64,000 nt of DNA from Hoeflea sp038900095 (GCF_038900095.1 NZ_JBBMQQ010000012.1:1-64000); one strand, 5' to 3'; positions 8,459 to 17,774 are shown, counted from the first letter of the stretch. The notes: generated by a model not told the origin, from the letters alone. Made by a program: numbers and translations.

Positions 8459-9748
8459 TCAGCCGGTGAGCAACGGCGTGTTGACGATTTTCTTGAACAG
8501 GGTCGTCATCGCGTCGCTGATGCCTTCCGAAGGGCTGACCTCGAAGAACAGGTCCGGCGATGCGCAGGCTTTCATCTTTTCGGGAATTTCGTTCTGAAAC
8601 GGCCTGATCCAGTTGTTGTACCAATTGTTGGTCGGAAGCGGCAGATAGGTCGTGTAGAGCACCGCGATCCGGTAGCCCTTTTTCTTCAGCGCCGTGCAGG
8701 ACTTGACGTCGATCGGCTCCTGGCAACGGCCACCGGTGAGCTTCTTGGTACAGCCGGTGGGCTTGTAGCTGTCGCCAACACCATCAGAGACAAAGAACAG
8801 GATCTTCTCCGGTGAAGACGCGGTGAGCCCCGATCCGGGGACGCCCATCTTGGCGCCGATCTGGCTAAACGCGCGGTCGAAATCCGTTTGCTGGTCGTTG
8901 TCATATCCCTGTTTGGGGATCGACATCAGCTCAACTTCGGCAGCCTTGGCCTTGGCTTTGGCAAGGTCTGTCGTCGGCGCGACAACCTCCAGCAACTTGG
9001 TGTCCTCGGCTCTTTCCCCGAACGTATATACGCCCATGCGGTACTGATTGGAGCTCTTGCGAGAATCCTTGGCGGTGTCCATCAGCGCTGCAGCGGCCTG
9101 GGCCACCACATTGATGCGGGTTGTTACACCGAGCCTTTTGGCGAGGTTGTAGTAGCTGTTGCCGTCTTCCACCCCGTTTTTGACAATATGGCAGGCAAAG
9201 GCGCAATTGTCGGACGTGTTGGCAACCATTCTCGCCACGTCGGCCGGTGTAGCCCCGACGCCCATCGACGGTGTGTTGTCGAGCAGCAGATAGAAATCGC
9301 GATAGATCTCGGTCTGGTATTCAACGATGGCCTCGCCCGCGACCTGGATAAGCTCCTGCCCGAGAACCTTCGACAAAGTGGTCGGCACGGTAACCTTGTA
9401 GCTGACGATCGAATACAGAAGGCCGTTCTTCTTGACGACCTTCGCGGAGAGCTCATCAAGCCTGAAATCGCTGTCGTTCTCGTGCTGGGCCTTGAAGAAT
9501 TTTACCGCCTCGGCAACGCCCAGGGGAACTTCTCCGTCACCCGACATTGCCATGGCCTGCTTGACACCTGCGGAGCTTTCGGAGACCGCCGCCAATGCAG
9601 CCGCATCCGCGGCGCCCTGGATCCTGGCTTTGACCGAGAGCGCGTTGGTGTAATCGAGAGCCAGTCCCGCCGCGCCGATAACCGGCACAAGCATCAGGGC
9701 AGCAAGAATACCAAAATTGCCGGATCTGTTTCTGGAAAAATCGCGCAT
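8459..9748 (-). CDS. TadG-like pilus/surface protein with von Willebrand A domain
   Basis: 429 aa from ATG 9748; a TTG at 9784 would add 12 residues. The N-terminus is TadE/TadG-like: short basic stretch RNRSG, then a single hydrophobic segment (~11-30, NFGILAALMLVPVIGAAGLA), then the DYTNALSVKARIQGAADAAALAA block. A vWA domain follows, with a DxTxS MIDAS motif at DNTPS (157-161) and the later FFVSDGVGD strand. Many cysteines (CAFACH, CTKK, GGRCQEP, SCTAL, CASPD) suggest disulfides outside the membrane. Such proteins accompany Flp/Tad pilus systems, but no other tad gene is in the window. The 3' end converges on the Sua5 gene with a 25-base gap. Confidence 0.85.
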   Translation of the reverse strand: MRDFSRNRSGNFGILAALMLVPVIGAAGLALDYTNALSVKARIQGAADAAALAAVSESSAGVKQAMAMSGDGEVPLGVAEAVKFFKAQHENDSDFRLDELSAKVVKKNGLLYSIVSYKVTVPTTLSKVLGQELIQVAGEAIVEYQTEIYRDFYLLLDNTPSMGVGATPADVARMVANTSDNCAFACHIVKNGVEDGNSYYNLAKRLGVTTRINVVAQAAAALMDTAKDSRKSSNQYRMGVYTFGERAEDTKLLEVVAPTTDLAKAKAKAAEVELMSIPKQGYDNDQQTDFDRAFSQIGAKMGVPGSGLTASSPEKILFFVSDGVGDSYKPTGCTKKLTGGRCQEPIDVKSCTALKKKGYRIAVLYTTYLPLPTNNWYNNWIRPFQNEIPEKMKACASPDLFFEVSPSEGISDAMTTLFKKIVNTPLLTG

Positions 9749-9990
9749 AGTGAAAATCCATCGTTTCGTCCGACTATGATGCAAATACCCTAAGGAACGT
9801 TAAATTGTGTTGCTTGCCTTTGACCCACCTCGAGTTGCCGACCCGCCGGGGCGCGCATGTTCCGGCGGGATAGCGGCGCCCCGGGGCTGACCGCAAGCGG
9901 GCTGAAAAAGCTTGAAGCTGAGGAACGGAGCAAGGCAAAACAGCGCCCTGCCTCTCGACTTGGCGGCAGCGCAAAGATACATGTTCGAGC
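9749..9990. other. Intergenic region between tadG-like and FAD oxidoreductase genes
   Basis: Holds the divergent promoters. A short GC-rich inverted stretch lies near 9842-9870 (cccgccgggg ... ccggcggga). No credible small gene or known motif was found. Confidence 0.4.
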
Positions 9991-11424
9991 ATGCCCAACG
10001 CTCTGACAGACCCCTCGCTGATCAACCGCTTTGCCGCCATTACCGGCGGACAGAATGCCCTGGTCGCCCCCTCCGACATCGCTCCCTACCTGGTCGAGCT
10101 GCGCGGCCTGTACCAGGGTGAAAGCCCGCTGGTGCTGCGCCCGGCGAACACGGAGCAAGTCGCGGCCATCCTCAGGCTTGCGCACGAGACCGGCACGGCG
10201 ATTGTGCCCCAGGGCGGCAACACCGGGCTGGTCGGCGGGCAAACGCCGCGGCCCGGCAAGGGCGAGGTCGTGCTGTCGCTTTCACGCCTCAACAAGATCC
10301 GGTCGCTGGACACCGTTGGCCAGACCATGATCGCCGAAGCCGGCGTGGTGCTCGAGCGCGCGCAGCAGGCGGCCAGCGAGGCGGGGCTGCTGTTTCCGCT
10401 GTCGCTGGGTTCGCAGGGGTCCTGCCAGATCGGCGGCAACCTGTCGTCAAATGCCGGCGGCACGGGCGTCCTTGCCTATGGCAACATGCGACAGCTCTGC
10501 CTCGGCATCGAAGCCGTGCTGCCGGACGGCGAGATCTGGCATGGCCTGCGGGCGCTGAAGAAAGACAATACCGGCTATGACCTGCGCGACCTTTTCATCG
10601 GCGCTGAAGGCACGCTCGGGGTGATCACAGCCGCCGTGCTGAAGCTGTTTCCGGCGCCGCTCGGACACGAAACCATATATGCCGGTGTGGACGATCCGGA
10701 AACGGCCTTGAAGCTGTTCCGGCTGGCGCAGGATTATTGCGGTCCGTCACTGACAGGCTTCGAGTTGATGCCGCGCATCGGCATTGAATTCACCACGCGC
10801 CATATAGAAGGTGTGCGCGATCCGCTTTCAGAGCCGCATCCGTGGTATGTGCTGATCGACATTTCCTCGGGCCAGTCGCAGGAGGCTGCGCGCACCATGC
10901 TCGAGGGGTTGTTCATGGCCGCTGATGAACAGGGCCTGATCCGGGACGCGGCTGCAGCCGAGACCCGAGGCCAGCGTCAGGATTTCTGGAAACTCAGAGA
11001 ATCGATGTCCTGGGCGCAAAAACCGGAAGGCGGATCGATCAAACACGACGTCTCGGTGCCGGTGGCGCAGGTGCCGGAGTTTCTCGCCTCGGCGAACGCG
11101 GCGGTGATGAAAGCCATGCCCGGTGCGCGGATCGTGGCTTTCGGGCACATGGGCGACGGCAATATTCACTACAACATATCGCAGCCGCCGGGCGCGGACA
11201 CGAAAACCTTTCTGGCCCGCTGGAAAGAAATGAACGAGATCGTTCATGCGATTGTTCTGAAATTGAACGGGTCGATTTCAGCCGAGCATGGCATCGGACA
11301 ACTCAAGAGGGATGAACTGGCGGCCGTCCGCTCCCCCGTGGAAATGGCGATGATGCACCGGATCAAGGACGTTTTTGATCCCAAGGGCATCATGAATCCG
11401 GGCAAGGTGATTGCGCCCCGGTAA
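9991..11424 (+). CDS. FAD-binding oxidoreductase, D-2-hydroxyglutarate/D-lactate dehydrogenase-like
   Basis: 477 aa flavoprotein of the PCMH/GlcD family. N-terminal PCMH FAD domain: VPQGGNTGLVGGQTP at ~71-85 and GGNLSSNAGGTGVLAYGNMR, then GAEGTLGVIT. C-terminal cap: FGHMGDGNIHYN (metal/substrate histidines), SAEHGIGQLKRD and DPKGIMNPGKV. Family members oxidise D-2-hydroxy acids (D-2-hydroxyglutarate, D-lactate, glycolate) and pass electrons to quinone or ETF. Only one polypeptide is present, unlike GlcDEF, which favours the D2HGDH/Dld2 type. It is followed by the DUF6101 gene on the same strand. Confidence 0.9.
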   Translation: MPNALTDPSLINRFAAITGGQNALVAPSDIAPYLVELRGLYQGESPLVLRPANTEQVAAILRLAHETGTAIVPQGGNTGLVGGQTPRPGKGEVVLSLSRLNKIRSLDTVGQTMIAEAGVVLERAQQAASEAGLLFPLSLGSQGSCQIGGNLSSNAGGTGVLAYGNMRQLCLGIEAVLPDGEIWHGLRALKKDNTGYDLRDLFIGAEGTLGVITAAVLKLFPAPLGHETIYAGVDDPETALKLFRLAQDYCGPSLTGFELMPRIGIEFTTRHIEGVRDPLSEPHPWYVLIDISSGQSQEAARTMLEGLFMAADEQGLIRDAAAAETRGQRQDFWKLRESMSWAQKPEGGSIKHDVSVPVAQVPEFLASANAAVMKAMPGARIVAFGHMGDGNIHYNISQPPGADTKTFLARWKEMNEIVHAIVLKLNGSISAEHGIGQLKRDELAAVRSPVEMAMMHRIKDVFDPKGIMNPGKVIAPR

Positions 11425-11608
11425 CCTTTCCAAAATGCAAATGGGACGGTGGTCTTTCGCTAACCATTTCCAAAACATAGGTTTTCTTAACCCAAAACTT
11501 TAAGCCGACTGGAACGGCTGTAGGTCATTTTGCTTCGTGTGAGAGGGCGAAAAGCCCCGGATGAGAAGACCGGATAACCGGCTCTCAAGAGTTACAGAGG
11601 CGACTGAC

Positions 11609-12175
11609 ATGACCAATACCGTTTTGAAGCCCGTATGGGCCGGGTTCGAATTGCGGCTCAACCCAGGCGATTTCCCACAGCGCGTGTCTTATGCGGCACG
11701 TGACGAACGGGAAGAAGTCTCGGTGACGCTCGACAACCGCGGCGCTGTCCTGAAGAAACGTCTGACGAAATCCGGTTTGCCATTGTCCATCGCGCTGCCG
11801 GCACGGGCCTTCAAGGGCGTTGCGGCGCGTGCCATCGACCACGGTGACGGCACTGTCACGGTAACACTGGAATTGCACCACACAGACACCGCGTTGTCTG
11901 TCCCGCTGCTGGTTGCCCACAATCTCGATGACATTGCAGCCGACTGGCGTGCCTGGTCCGAACTCTACGGCCTGCCGATGCTGATGGTGGAAGCCGATGG
12001 CGTTGCCCGGCCGCTCGACGATGGCTCCGATCAGCAATCCGCAGCCACACCGACACGCCGCCGCAGGCACAGCCAGATTGCCGACCGCAGGCCGCGCTTC
12101 CTCGTGCGCCGTTCAACCGGCAAGCTGGGCGTTCGCATGAAGATCGAGGGCCGCGAGATCATCGCCCGCCGCTAG
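11609..12175 (+). CDS. DUF6101 family protein
   Basis: 188 aa, of unknown function and known from Rhizobiales. ATG 11609 has an AGAGG site; the frame is open back to 11561 but lacks support. No signal peptide or membrane segment. The body is beta-rich (residues ~10-120, with VSVTLDNRGAVLKKRLTKSG and TVTVTLELHHTD), then a basic, disordered C-terminal segment (TPTRRRRHSQIADRRPRF) and an RRSTGKLGVRMKIEGREIIARR tail in two parts. The basic tail suggests nucleic acid or membrane-surface binding (inference). A strong terminator follows. Confidence 0.75.
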   Translation: MTNTVLKPVWAGFELRLNPGDFPQRVSYAARDEREEVSVTLDNRGAVLKKRLTKSGLPLSIALPARAFKGVAARAIDHGDGTVTVTLELHHTDTALSVPLLVAHNLDDIAADWRAWSELYGLPMLMVEADGVARPLDDGSDQQSAATPTRRRRHSQIADRRPRFLVRRSTGKLGVRMKIEGREIIARR

Positions 12176-12211
12176 ACTTTCCTTAATCAGCGCTGTCCAC
12201 TGGCTGATACC

Positions 12212-12251
12212 GGCCCGGTTGCCTGCCCCACACAGGCGGCCGGGCCTTTTT
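12212..12251 (+). terminator. Rho-independent terminator of the DUF6101 gene
   Basis: GGCCCGG arm pairs with CCGGGCC, extended by GCCTG/CAGGC, then TTTTT. It ends exactly at the stop codon of the convergent ubiA gene. Confidence 0.85.
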
Positions 12252-13225
12252 CATGCGAGCAGGGCTGCGGCCAGGCCGAGAAAGACGATCAGGCCGACGC
12301 GGCTGTTGGCCTTGAACAGCGCCAGGCACTGATCGGCATCGTCGATATTGATCACCCGGATTTGCCAGCCGAGCATGATGACGGCAACCGCGAGCCCGGC
12401 ATAGGCGGGCCAGGTGACGGCGCCGAGCCAGAATGCTGCAAGCGCCATGGCGGCAAACAGACCATAGAAAAGCACGAGCCAGATCTTGGTGTTTTCCGCG
12501 AACAACCGCGCGGTGGAGCGCACGCCGACGAGGGCGTCGTCCTCCTTGTCCTGGTGTGCGTAAATGGTGTCGTAGCCGATGGTCCAGGCAATCGCGCCAG
12601 CATAGAGCAGCAGCGGCGGCAGCGCCAATTCGCCAAACACCGCTGCCCAACCCATCAGCGCGCCCCACGAGAAGGCCAGCCCGAGAAAGAATTGCGGCCA
12701 GTCGGTGAAGCGCTTGGCGAAGGGATAAATCGCCACCACACCCAGCGATGCAATGCCGAGCAGGATCGAAAACGTGTTGAACTGGACAAGCACCAGGAGG
12801 CCGGTCAAAGCCTGAGCCACGAGGAAGGCGGTGGCAGCCCCGCGCGAGATCCGGCCCGAGGGCAGCGGGCGGGAGCGGGTGCGGGCGACCTTGGCGTCGA
12901 TCTTGTGGTCGACGAGATCATTCCAGGTGCAACCGGCACCGCGCATGGCGATGGCGCCGGCCATGAACAGGAACAGGTGCCAGACCAACATCGCCGGCGA
13001 CCAGACAGTGTCGATGTTGGCCGGAGAGCTTGCGACATTGGCCGCGAGTGCTGCGGACCAGAAACACGGCCACATCAACAATTGCCAGCCGATCGGCCTG
13101 TCCCAGCGGGCCAGCTGGGCATGCGGCCAGAGTGCGCGCGGCAACACGCGGTAGACCCAGTTGCCCGACGGAGCATCGGCAACGCGGGCGTTCTTTTCAG
13201 CTGTCGCGTGTGGTCTGTTGGACAT
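12251..13225 (-). CDS. ubiA: 4-hydroxybenzoate octaprenyltransferase
   Basis: 324 aa integral membrane prenyltransferase of ubiquinone synthesis; transfers the octaprenyl chain to 4-hydroxybenzoate. Both Asp-rich Mg-diphosphate motifs are visible: NDLVDHKIDAKVART (~120) and DTIYAHQDKEDD (~228). About eight hydrophobic segments. ATG 13225 starts the conserved part (MSNRPHA); the frame is open to 13303 but that part is not conserved. The donor octaprenyl chain could come from the polyprenyl synthase at 27760-28776. It diverges from purD. Confidence 0.93.
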   Translation of the reverse strand: MSNRPHATAEKNARVADAPSGNWVYRVLPRALWPHAQLARWDRPIGWQLLMWPCFWSAALAANVASSPANIDTVWSPAMLVWHLFLFMAGAIAMRGAGCTWNDLVDHKIDAKVARTRSRPLPSGRISRGAATAFLVAQALTGLLVLVQFNTFSILLGIASLGVVAIYPFAKRFTDWPQFFLGLAFSWGALMGWAAVFGELALPPLLLYAGAIAWTIGYDTIYAHQDKEDDALVGVRSTARLFAENTKIWLVLFYGLFAAMALAAFWLGAVTWPAYAGLAVAVIMLGWQIRVINIDDADQCLALFKANSRVGLIVFLGLAAALLA

Positions 13226-13393
13226 GTTTGGAGTGTTGCCACCCGATGGTTGAACGGTCAAGTCAAACAACAGCTTTGCAGCACGGCTGGACACGGTTCG
13301 CACGTGCTGCCTTGACGCTGCGCGCGCTATTGCCTACCCCCTCCCTCGTGCGCATGGCCGCACGTCTCGCGCGACGGAAGATGGAGTCTATCG

Positions 13394-14674
13394 ATGATGA
13401 ATGTGCTGTTGATCGGTGCGGGCGGACGCGAACATGCGCTGGCCTGGAAGATCGCCCAGTCTCCGATGCTCTCGACGCTCTATGCCGCGCCGGGCAATCC
13501 GGGCATCGCCGAGCATGCGACACTGAGCGAGCTGGATGTGACCGATCACGACGCTGTCGTCACCTTCTGCGCCGACAACAAGATCGACCTGGTCGTGGTC
13601 GGCCCTGAAGCGCCGCTGGTGGCGGGGCTGGCAGATGCGCTGAAGCAAGCCGGGATTGCCGTGTTCGGCCCCTCGGCAGACGCCGCGCAGCTGGAAGGCT
13701 CGAAAGGCTTTACCAAGGATCTTTGCGCCCGCGAGAGCATTCCGACCGGCGCTTACCAGCGATTCAACAATGCTCCCAAGGCCAAGGCCTATGCGCGGGC
13801 GCAGGGTGCGCCGATCGTCATCAAGGCCGATGGCCTGGCCGCGGGCAAGGGCGTAACCGTGGCAATGACGCTGGACGAGGCGCTGGCCGCCATCGAGGAT
13901 TGCTTCGAGGGCGCCTTTGGCGAGGCTGGCGCGGAAGTGGTGGTCGAGGAATTCCTGCACGGCGAAGAGGCCAGCTTCTTTTGCCTGTGCGACGGCAAGA
14001 CCGCGCTGCCCTTCGGCACGGCACAGGATCACAAGCGGGTTGGCGACGGTGACACCGGACCCAATACCGGCGGCATGGGCGCCTATTCGCCCGCACCGGT
14101 GATGACGCCGGAGCTGATCGAGCAGACCATGCGCGAGATCATCGAGCCGACCATGCGCGGCATGGCAGCCATCGGCGCGCCGTTTACCGGCGTGCTTTAC
14201 GCCGGGCTGATGATCGACGAGAGCGGCCCGAAGCTGATTGAATACAATGTGCGCTTCGGCGATCCGGAATGCCAGGTGCTGATGATGCGGCTGAAGGACG
14301 ATATCCTGGTGCTGCTGAAAGCGGCGGCGGAAGGCGAACTGGCGCATGTCTCGGCGCGCTGGAAGGACGATGCGGCACTGACCGTGGTGATGGCGGCGGA
14401 AGGCTATCCCGGCACGCCGAGGAAAGGGACGCCGATCTCCGGCCTGGCGGCAGCAGAGGCCAGCGGCGCGAAAGTGTTTCATGCCGGTACGGCGCTCGAT
14501 GGCGATCAGCTGGTGGCCAATGGCGGGCGGGTCCTCAATGTCACCGCGCATGGCCCTGACGTGAGCAGCGCACAGGCGAAGGCCTATGAAGCGGTCGACA
14601 CGATTGACTGGCCAGGCGGATTTTGCCGCCGCGATATCGGCTGGCGGGCGGTCGAGCGCGAGACGAAAATTTAA
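13394..14674 (+). CDS. purD: Phosphoribosylamine--glycine ligase
   Basis: 426 aa ATP-grasp enzyme of de novo purine synthesis: 5-phosphoribosylamine + glycine + ATP gives GAR. The N-terminal motif GAGGREHALAWK (7-18) and the GPEAPL segment mark the family; the ATP-grasp core includes IKADGLAAGKGV and the NVRFGDPECQ loop (~300). Full length for PurD. Start ATG 13394 (MMNVLL), with GGAG seven bases upstream. Probably monocistronic. Its stop codon lies inside a CtrA-type site that belongs to the next promoter. Confidence 0.96.
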   Translation: MMNVLLIGAGGREHALAWKIAQSPMLSTLYAAPGNPGIAEHATLSELDVTDHDAVVTFCADNKIDLVVVGPEAPLVAGLADALKQAGIAVFGPSADAAQLEGSKGFTKDLCARESIPTGAYQRFNNAPKAKAYARAQGAPIVIKADGLAAGKGVTVAMTLDEALAAIEDCFEGAFGEAGAEVVVEEFLHGEEASFFCLCDGKTALPFGTAQDHKRVGDGDTGPNTGGMGAYSPAPVMTPELIEQTMREIIEPTMRGMAAIGAPFTGVLYAGLMIDESGPKLIEYNVRFGDPECQVLMMRLKDDILVLLKAAAEGELAHVSARWKDDAALTVVMAAEGYPGTPRKGTPISGLAAAEASGAKVFHAGTALDGDQLVANGGRVLNVTAHGPDVSSAQAKAYEAVDTIDWPGGFCRRDIGWRAVERETKI

Positions 14675-14686
14675 CGTCACGTTAAC
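14671..14686 (+). promoter_or_regulatory. CtrA-type binding site
   Basis: TTAACGTCACGTTAAC fits the full CtrA consensus TTAA-N7-TTAAC exactly. It lies 87 bases before the start of the HPE1-like gene and overlaps the purD stop codon. The core is also a palindrome, so another regulator is possible. Confidence 0.55.
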
Positions 14687-14772
14687 CGCTTCCAAAAACC
14701 GGATCGTAACGGCCCCTTGCTAGAGTGCACTCACCAGAACCGGAAAAACCGGATGTAAGGGGAGTAGTCACG

Positions 14773-15300
14773 ATGCAGAGATTGATCATTGCCGCAGCTG
14801 TGTGCATGGGCGCGGGCACGGCCGGCGCATCCTCGATCGAGCCCTACAGCCCGAGCATGAATACCCGCACCAGCATCGTCGAGATCGGCTGCCCTTCCTG
14901 CGCCCGCGAGGCCGCGGAAAAAGCCGCCGAGGAGGCCGAGATCAAACTGGCGCCCGGCGAACAGATTGTCGAAGTGCACGAAATCGGCGGCGAGATGATG
15001 ATCTACCGGACCGAGAACCTGCTTGGCGGGTCGCCGGTGACGATGGTGCGCAAGGCCAGCGAAGCCGACCTAATCGCGCTTGGCGTGGCAGATCCCAAGG
15101 ACAAGCAGATCGCTGAAACGGACGCGCCGGCCGGCAGTGAACAGCCGCTGACCGCGGATGCCGCGGGCGAGCCGGAATTGTTCGAGCCGGTCATTGCCAA
15201 CAGCGCTCCGGGCATTGACGAAGAAACCATGACATCGGCCGTGGGCGAAGCGCCTGAAGTGGCTTTCGATCCGTCGAAATACGAGCTCCGGCTCAACTGA
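14773..15300 (+). CDS. Secreted HPE1-like domain protein
   Basis: 175 aa from ATG 14773 after an AGGGGAG site. Residues 1-20 are a signal peptide (MQRLIIAAAVCMGAGTAGAS), so the protein is exported. A conserved part at ~20-100 has a CPSC motif (IVEIGCPSCARE) and the segment MMIYRTENLLGGSPVTMV. This resembles the plant virulence effector HPE1-like domain found in Rhizobiaceae and Liberibacter (recognised by pattern, moderate). The rest is acidic and disordered, ending in FDPSKYELRLN. Function is unknown; the presence in free-living relatives argues against a dedicated plant effector role. A CtrA-like site lies upstream and a hairpin downstream. Confidence 0.65.
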   Translation: MQRLIIAAAVCMGAGTAGASSIEPYSPSMNTRTSIVEIGCPSCAREAAEKAAEEAEIKLAPGEQIVEVHEIGGEMMIYRTENLLGGSPVTMVRKASEADLIALGVADPKDKQIAETDAPAGSEQPLTADAAGEPELFEPVIANSAPGIDEETMTSAVGEAPEVAFDPSKYELRLN

Positions 15301-15378
15301 ACCCTATCCGACCGGACGAGGCCTTACCGCCCGTCCCTGCCCCGCAAGCCTGGATCAGGCCCTCGCGACGGGCACCCA

Positions 15379-15409
15379 GCCGGCACCCGCCTCCAGGGGT
15401 TGCCGGCTT
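15379..15409 (+). terminator. Hairpin after the HPE1-like gene
   Basis: AGCCGGCA/TGCCGGCT 8-bp stem with a 15-base loop, 78 bases past the stop. The tail is only weakly T-rich (tcgggtattta), so termination is tentative. It also lies just downstream of convergent glyS. Confidence 0.4.
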
Positions 15410-15437
15410 CGGGTATTTAAGGTACTTCTAAAACACC

Positions 15438-17774
15438 TCAGCCCGCGATGCGGGAGAAATCGGCGACAGCGCCGGTGGCCTGACGGATCATGGCCAGCAA
15501 TGCCAGCCGATTTGCGCGGACCGAGTCATTCTCGGCATTTACCAGCACCGCTTCAAAAAATGAATCAACGGGCTCACGTAGAGTGGCAAGTGCGCTCATT
15601 GCGGCGGAATAATCTTCCTTCTCAATGGCTTGAGTCGCCGCGCTGACAGATTGATTCACCGCCGAGTAGAGGTTTTTCTCTTCATCCAGTTCGAACAGGG
15701 CCGGGTCAACCGCTGCGGCAACCGCTGTCCCCTTCTTCTCCTCGGCAGCCAGAATGTTGGCGGCACGCTTGGCGCCTGCCAGCAGGTTCTTGCCGTCCTC
15801 TGTGTCGAGGAAGGCACCGAGAGCCTCGACGCGGCGGGTGATGTCAAAGAGGTCGTCAGACTCAGGCGTGATGACGGCATCGATCAGATCGTGGCGGGCG
15901 CCTTGGTCGCGGAGGTAGACCTTGAGGCGATCGTGGAAGAAGGAGAAGAGATCAGCTTCTTTCTCGTTCAACTCGTCTGCCCAGCGTTGAGCCGATTCCG
16001 AGATCTTACTCCGTTCAGTTTCCTCAACCGTCGCCAAGATGGAATTGAGCTCATCAGCCCGCAATTGCTTGCCCAGGAGTACGGCGGCGGAGATCAACGG
16101 CTTTATTGCGTCTCCATAGGATTTGTCGAATGCAGAAAGCCAAGCTGCGTGCCATCCTGTTTGAAGCTCAAGCTCAATTTTGTTCTCCACCAGAAGCCGG
16201 ATCACGCCAAGAGCAGCCCGACGCAGTGCGTAGGGATCCTTTGAGCCTGTGGGCTTTTCGTCGATGGCCCAGAAGCCGACCAGCGTGTCGAGCTTGTCGG
16301 CCAAAGCAACTGCAATCGACACCGGGTCGGTCGACACTTCGTCTGACGGGCCTTGCGGCTTGTAGTGGTCCTCGAGAGCGGCTGCGACGCTCGCATCCTC
16401 GTCCTGAAGACCGGCATAGATGCGGCCCATGACGCCTTGCAGTTCGGGGAACTCGCCGACCACTTCGGTGGTCAGATCGGCCTTGGCGAGCAGCGCCGCG
16501 CGGGCGGCCAGTTTCGGGTCGGCGCCAACAGCGGGCGCAAGTTCGGTGGCCAGTTTGACAATCCGCTGGACACGCTCGCCTTGTGTGCCGAGCTTGGCAT
16601 GGAAGGTGACGTCGAGCTGGTCCAGCCGCGCCATGCGCTGGTCGAGCGGCTTGCTCATGTCGAGCCCGAGCTTTTCGGCCGAGGCCATCAGCTTGTCGCG
16701 GTCGGGCAGATCGGCCTGGTCGGTGTTCCAGAAATAGAGCGCATCGGAGAGACGCGCGCGCACCACCTTGGCGTTGCCGTGGGCGATTTCCTTGCCGCCG
16801 TCGCTGGCCTCGATGTTGGAGACCAGGATGAACTTGTTGGACAGCCCGTTGCCGGGTTTTCTCAGCACAAAGCACTTCTGGTTGGTCTTGATGGTCAGGC
16901 GGATGATGTCGTCGGGGATCTGCAGGAAATCCTCCTCGAACTCGCCCATCAGCACCACCGGCCATTCGACCAGGCCGGAGACCTCGTCGAGCAGGCCCTC
17001 GTCTTCGACCAGTTCCAGGCCGGAGGCGAAAGCCAGGTTGCGGGCGTCCGACAGGATGATCTCCTTGCGCCGCTCGGCATCAAGCACAACGCGGGCGCGC
17101 TCGAGCTTTTCGGCGTAATCATCGAAGCGGCGCACGGTGAACGGTTCGGGCGCATGGAACCTGTGGCCCGACGTGGTGTTGCCGGCAACCAGACCATCGA
17201 TCTTGAAGCCGATGACGGTCGGGTCTTCGGTTTCCGGCCCGAAAGTGCAGATGATCGACTGCAGCGGACGCACCCATTTGAGCGCTTCCGGGCCCTTGCC
17301 CTCAATGCCGTGATAGCTCATGCCCTTGGGCATCGAGGCAGCCCCCCAGCGCATAGACTTGGGCCAGGAGAAGCCGCGGATGATGCCGGGCATCACGTCG
17401 GCGATGATTTCCTCGGCATCACGACCGGGCCTGGAGATATGGGCGACGTAGAAATCGCCCTTCTTCGGGTCAGTGTGAATATGGGCTTCGGAAATGTCAG
17501 ACAGTCCGGCCTTGCGCATGAAGCCTGCCAGCGCCTGCTCCGGCGCCTTGGTCGACGGGCCCTTGATCTCTTCGTTCACATCCTTCGACCGCGCTGTCAG
17601 GCCACGGACATCGAGCGTCAGACGGCGCGGCGTCCAGTATTCGCGCGCGGCCTCGTAGGTCAGCCCCGCATCGACCAGCGCATCGGTGACATACTTGCGC
17701 AGATCGCCGGCAGCCTTGCGCTGCATGCGTGCGGGAATCTCTTCGGAGCGAAGTTCAATCAGAAGGTCGGGCAT
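15438..17774 (-). CDS. glyS: Glycyl-tRNA synthetase beta subunit
   Basis: 778 aa, a full-length beta subunit of the bacterial alpha2beta2 GlyRS, which charges tRNA-Gly. It starts with the family N-terminus MPDLLIELRSEEIPARM, contains TNQKCFVLR (~260) and WAIDEKPTGSKDPYALRRAALG (in the HD-like region), and has a C-terminal anticodon-binding (DALR-like) domain. The alpha subunit (24026-24979) lies ~6.3 kb upstream on the same strand, an arrangement with intervening genes. The 3' third (about 15540-16240) is lower in GC (53-55% in sampled lines) than the 5' part (~63%), with different codon choice. Confidence 0.96.
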   Translation of the reverse strand: MPDLLIELRSEEIPARMQRKAAGDLRKYVTDALVDAGLTYEAAREYWTPRRLTLDVRGLTARSKDVNEEIKGPSTKAPEQALAGFMRKAGLSDISEAHIHTDPKKGDFYVAHISRPGRDAEEIIADVMPGIIRGFSWPKSMRWGAASMPKGMSYHGIEGKGPEALKWVRPLQSIICTFGPETEDPTVIGFKIDGLVAGNTTSGHRFHAPEPFTVRRFDDYAEKLERARVVLDAERRKEIILSDARNLAFASGLELVEDEGLLDEVSGLVEWPVVLMGEFEEDFLQIPDDIIRLTIKTNQKCFVLRKPGNGLSNKFILVSNIEASDGGKEIAHGNAKVVRARLSDALYFWNTDQADLPDRDKLMASAEKLGLDMSKPLDQRMARLDQLDVTFHAKLGTQGERVQRIVKLATELAPAVGADPKLAARAALLAKADLTTEVVGEFPELQGVMGRIYAGLQDEDASVAAALEDHYKPQGPSDEVSTDPVSIAVALADKLDTLVGFWAIDEKPTGSKDPYALRRAALGVIRLLVENKIELELQTGWHAAWLSAFDKSYGDAIKPLISAAVLLGKQLRADELNSILATVEETERSKISESAQRWADELNEKEADLFSFFHDRLKVYLRDQGARHDLIDAVITPESDDLFDITRRVEALGAFLDTEDGKNLLAGAKRAANILAAEEKKGTAVAAAVDPALFELDEEKNLYSAVNQSVSAATQAIEKEDYSAAMSALATLREPVDSFFEAVLVNAENDSVRANRLALLAMIRQATGAVADFSRIAG

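Noticed and set aside
11480..11510. Second CtrA-like pair TTAA...TTAA before the DUF6101 gene
   Set aside because: The spacer is 9 bases, which does not fit the N7 consensus.
13388..14695. 435-aa frame opposite purD
   Set aside because: Shadow of purD with composition typical of antisense reading.
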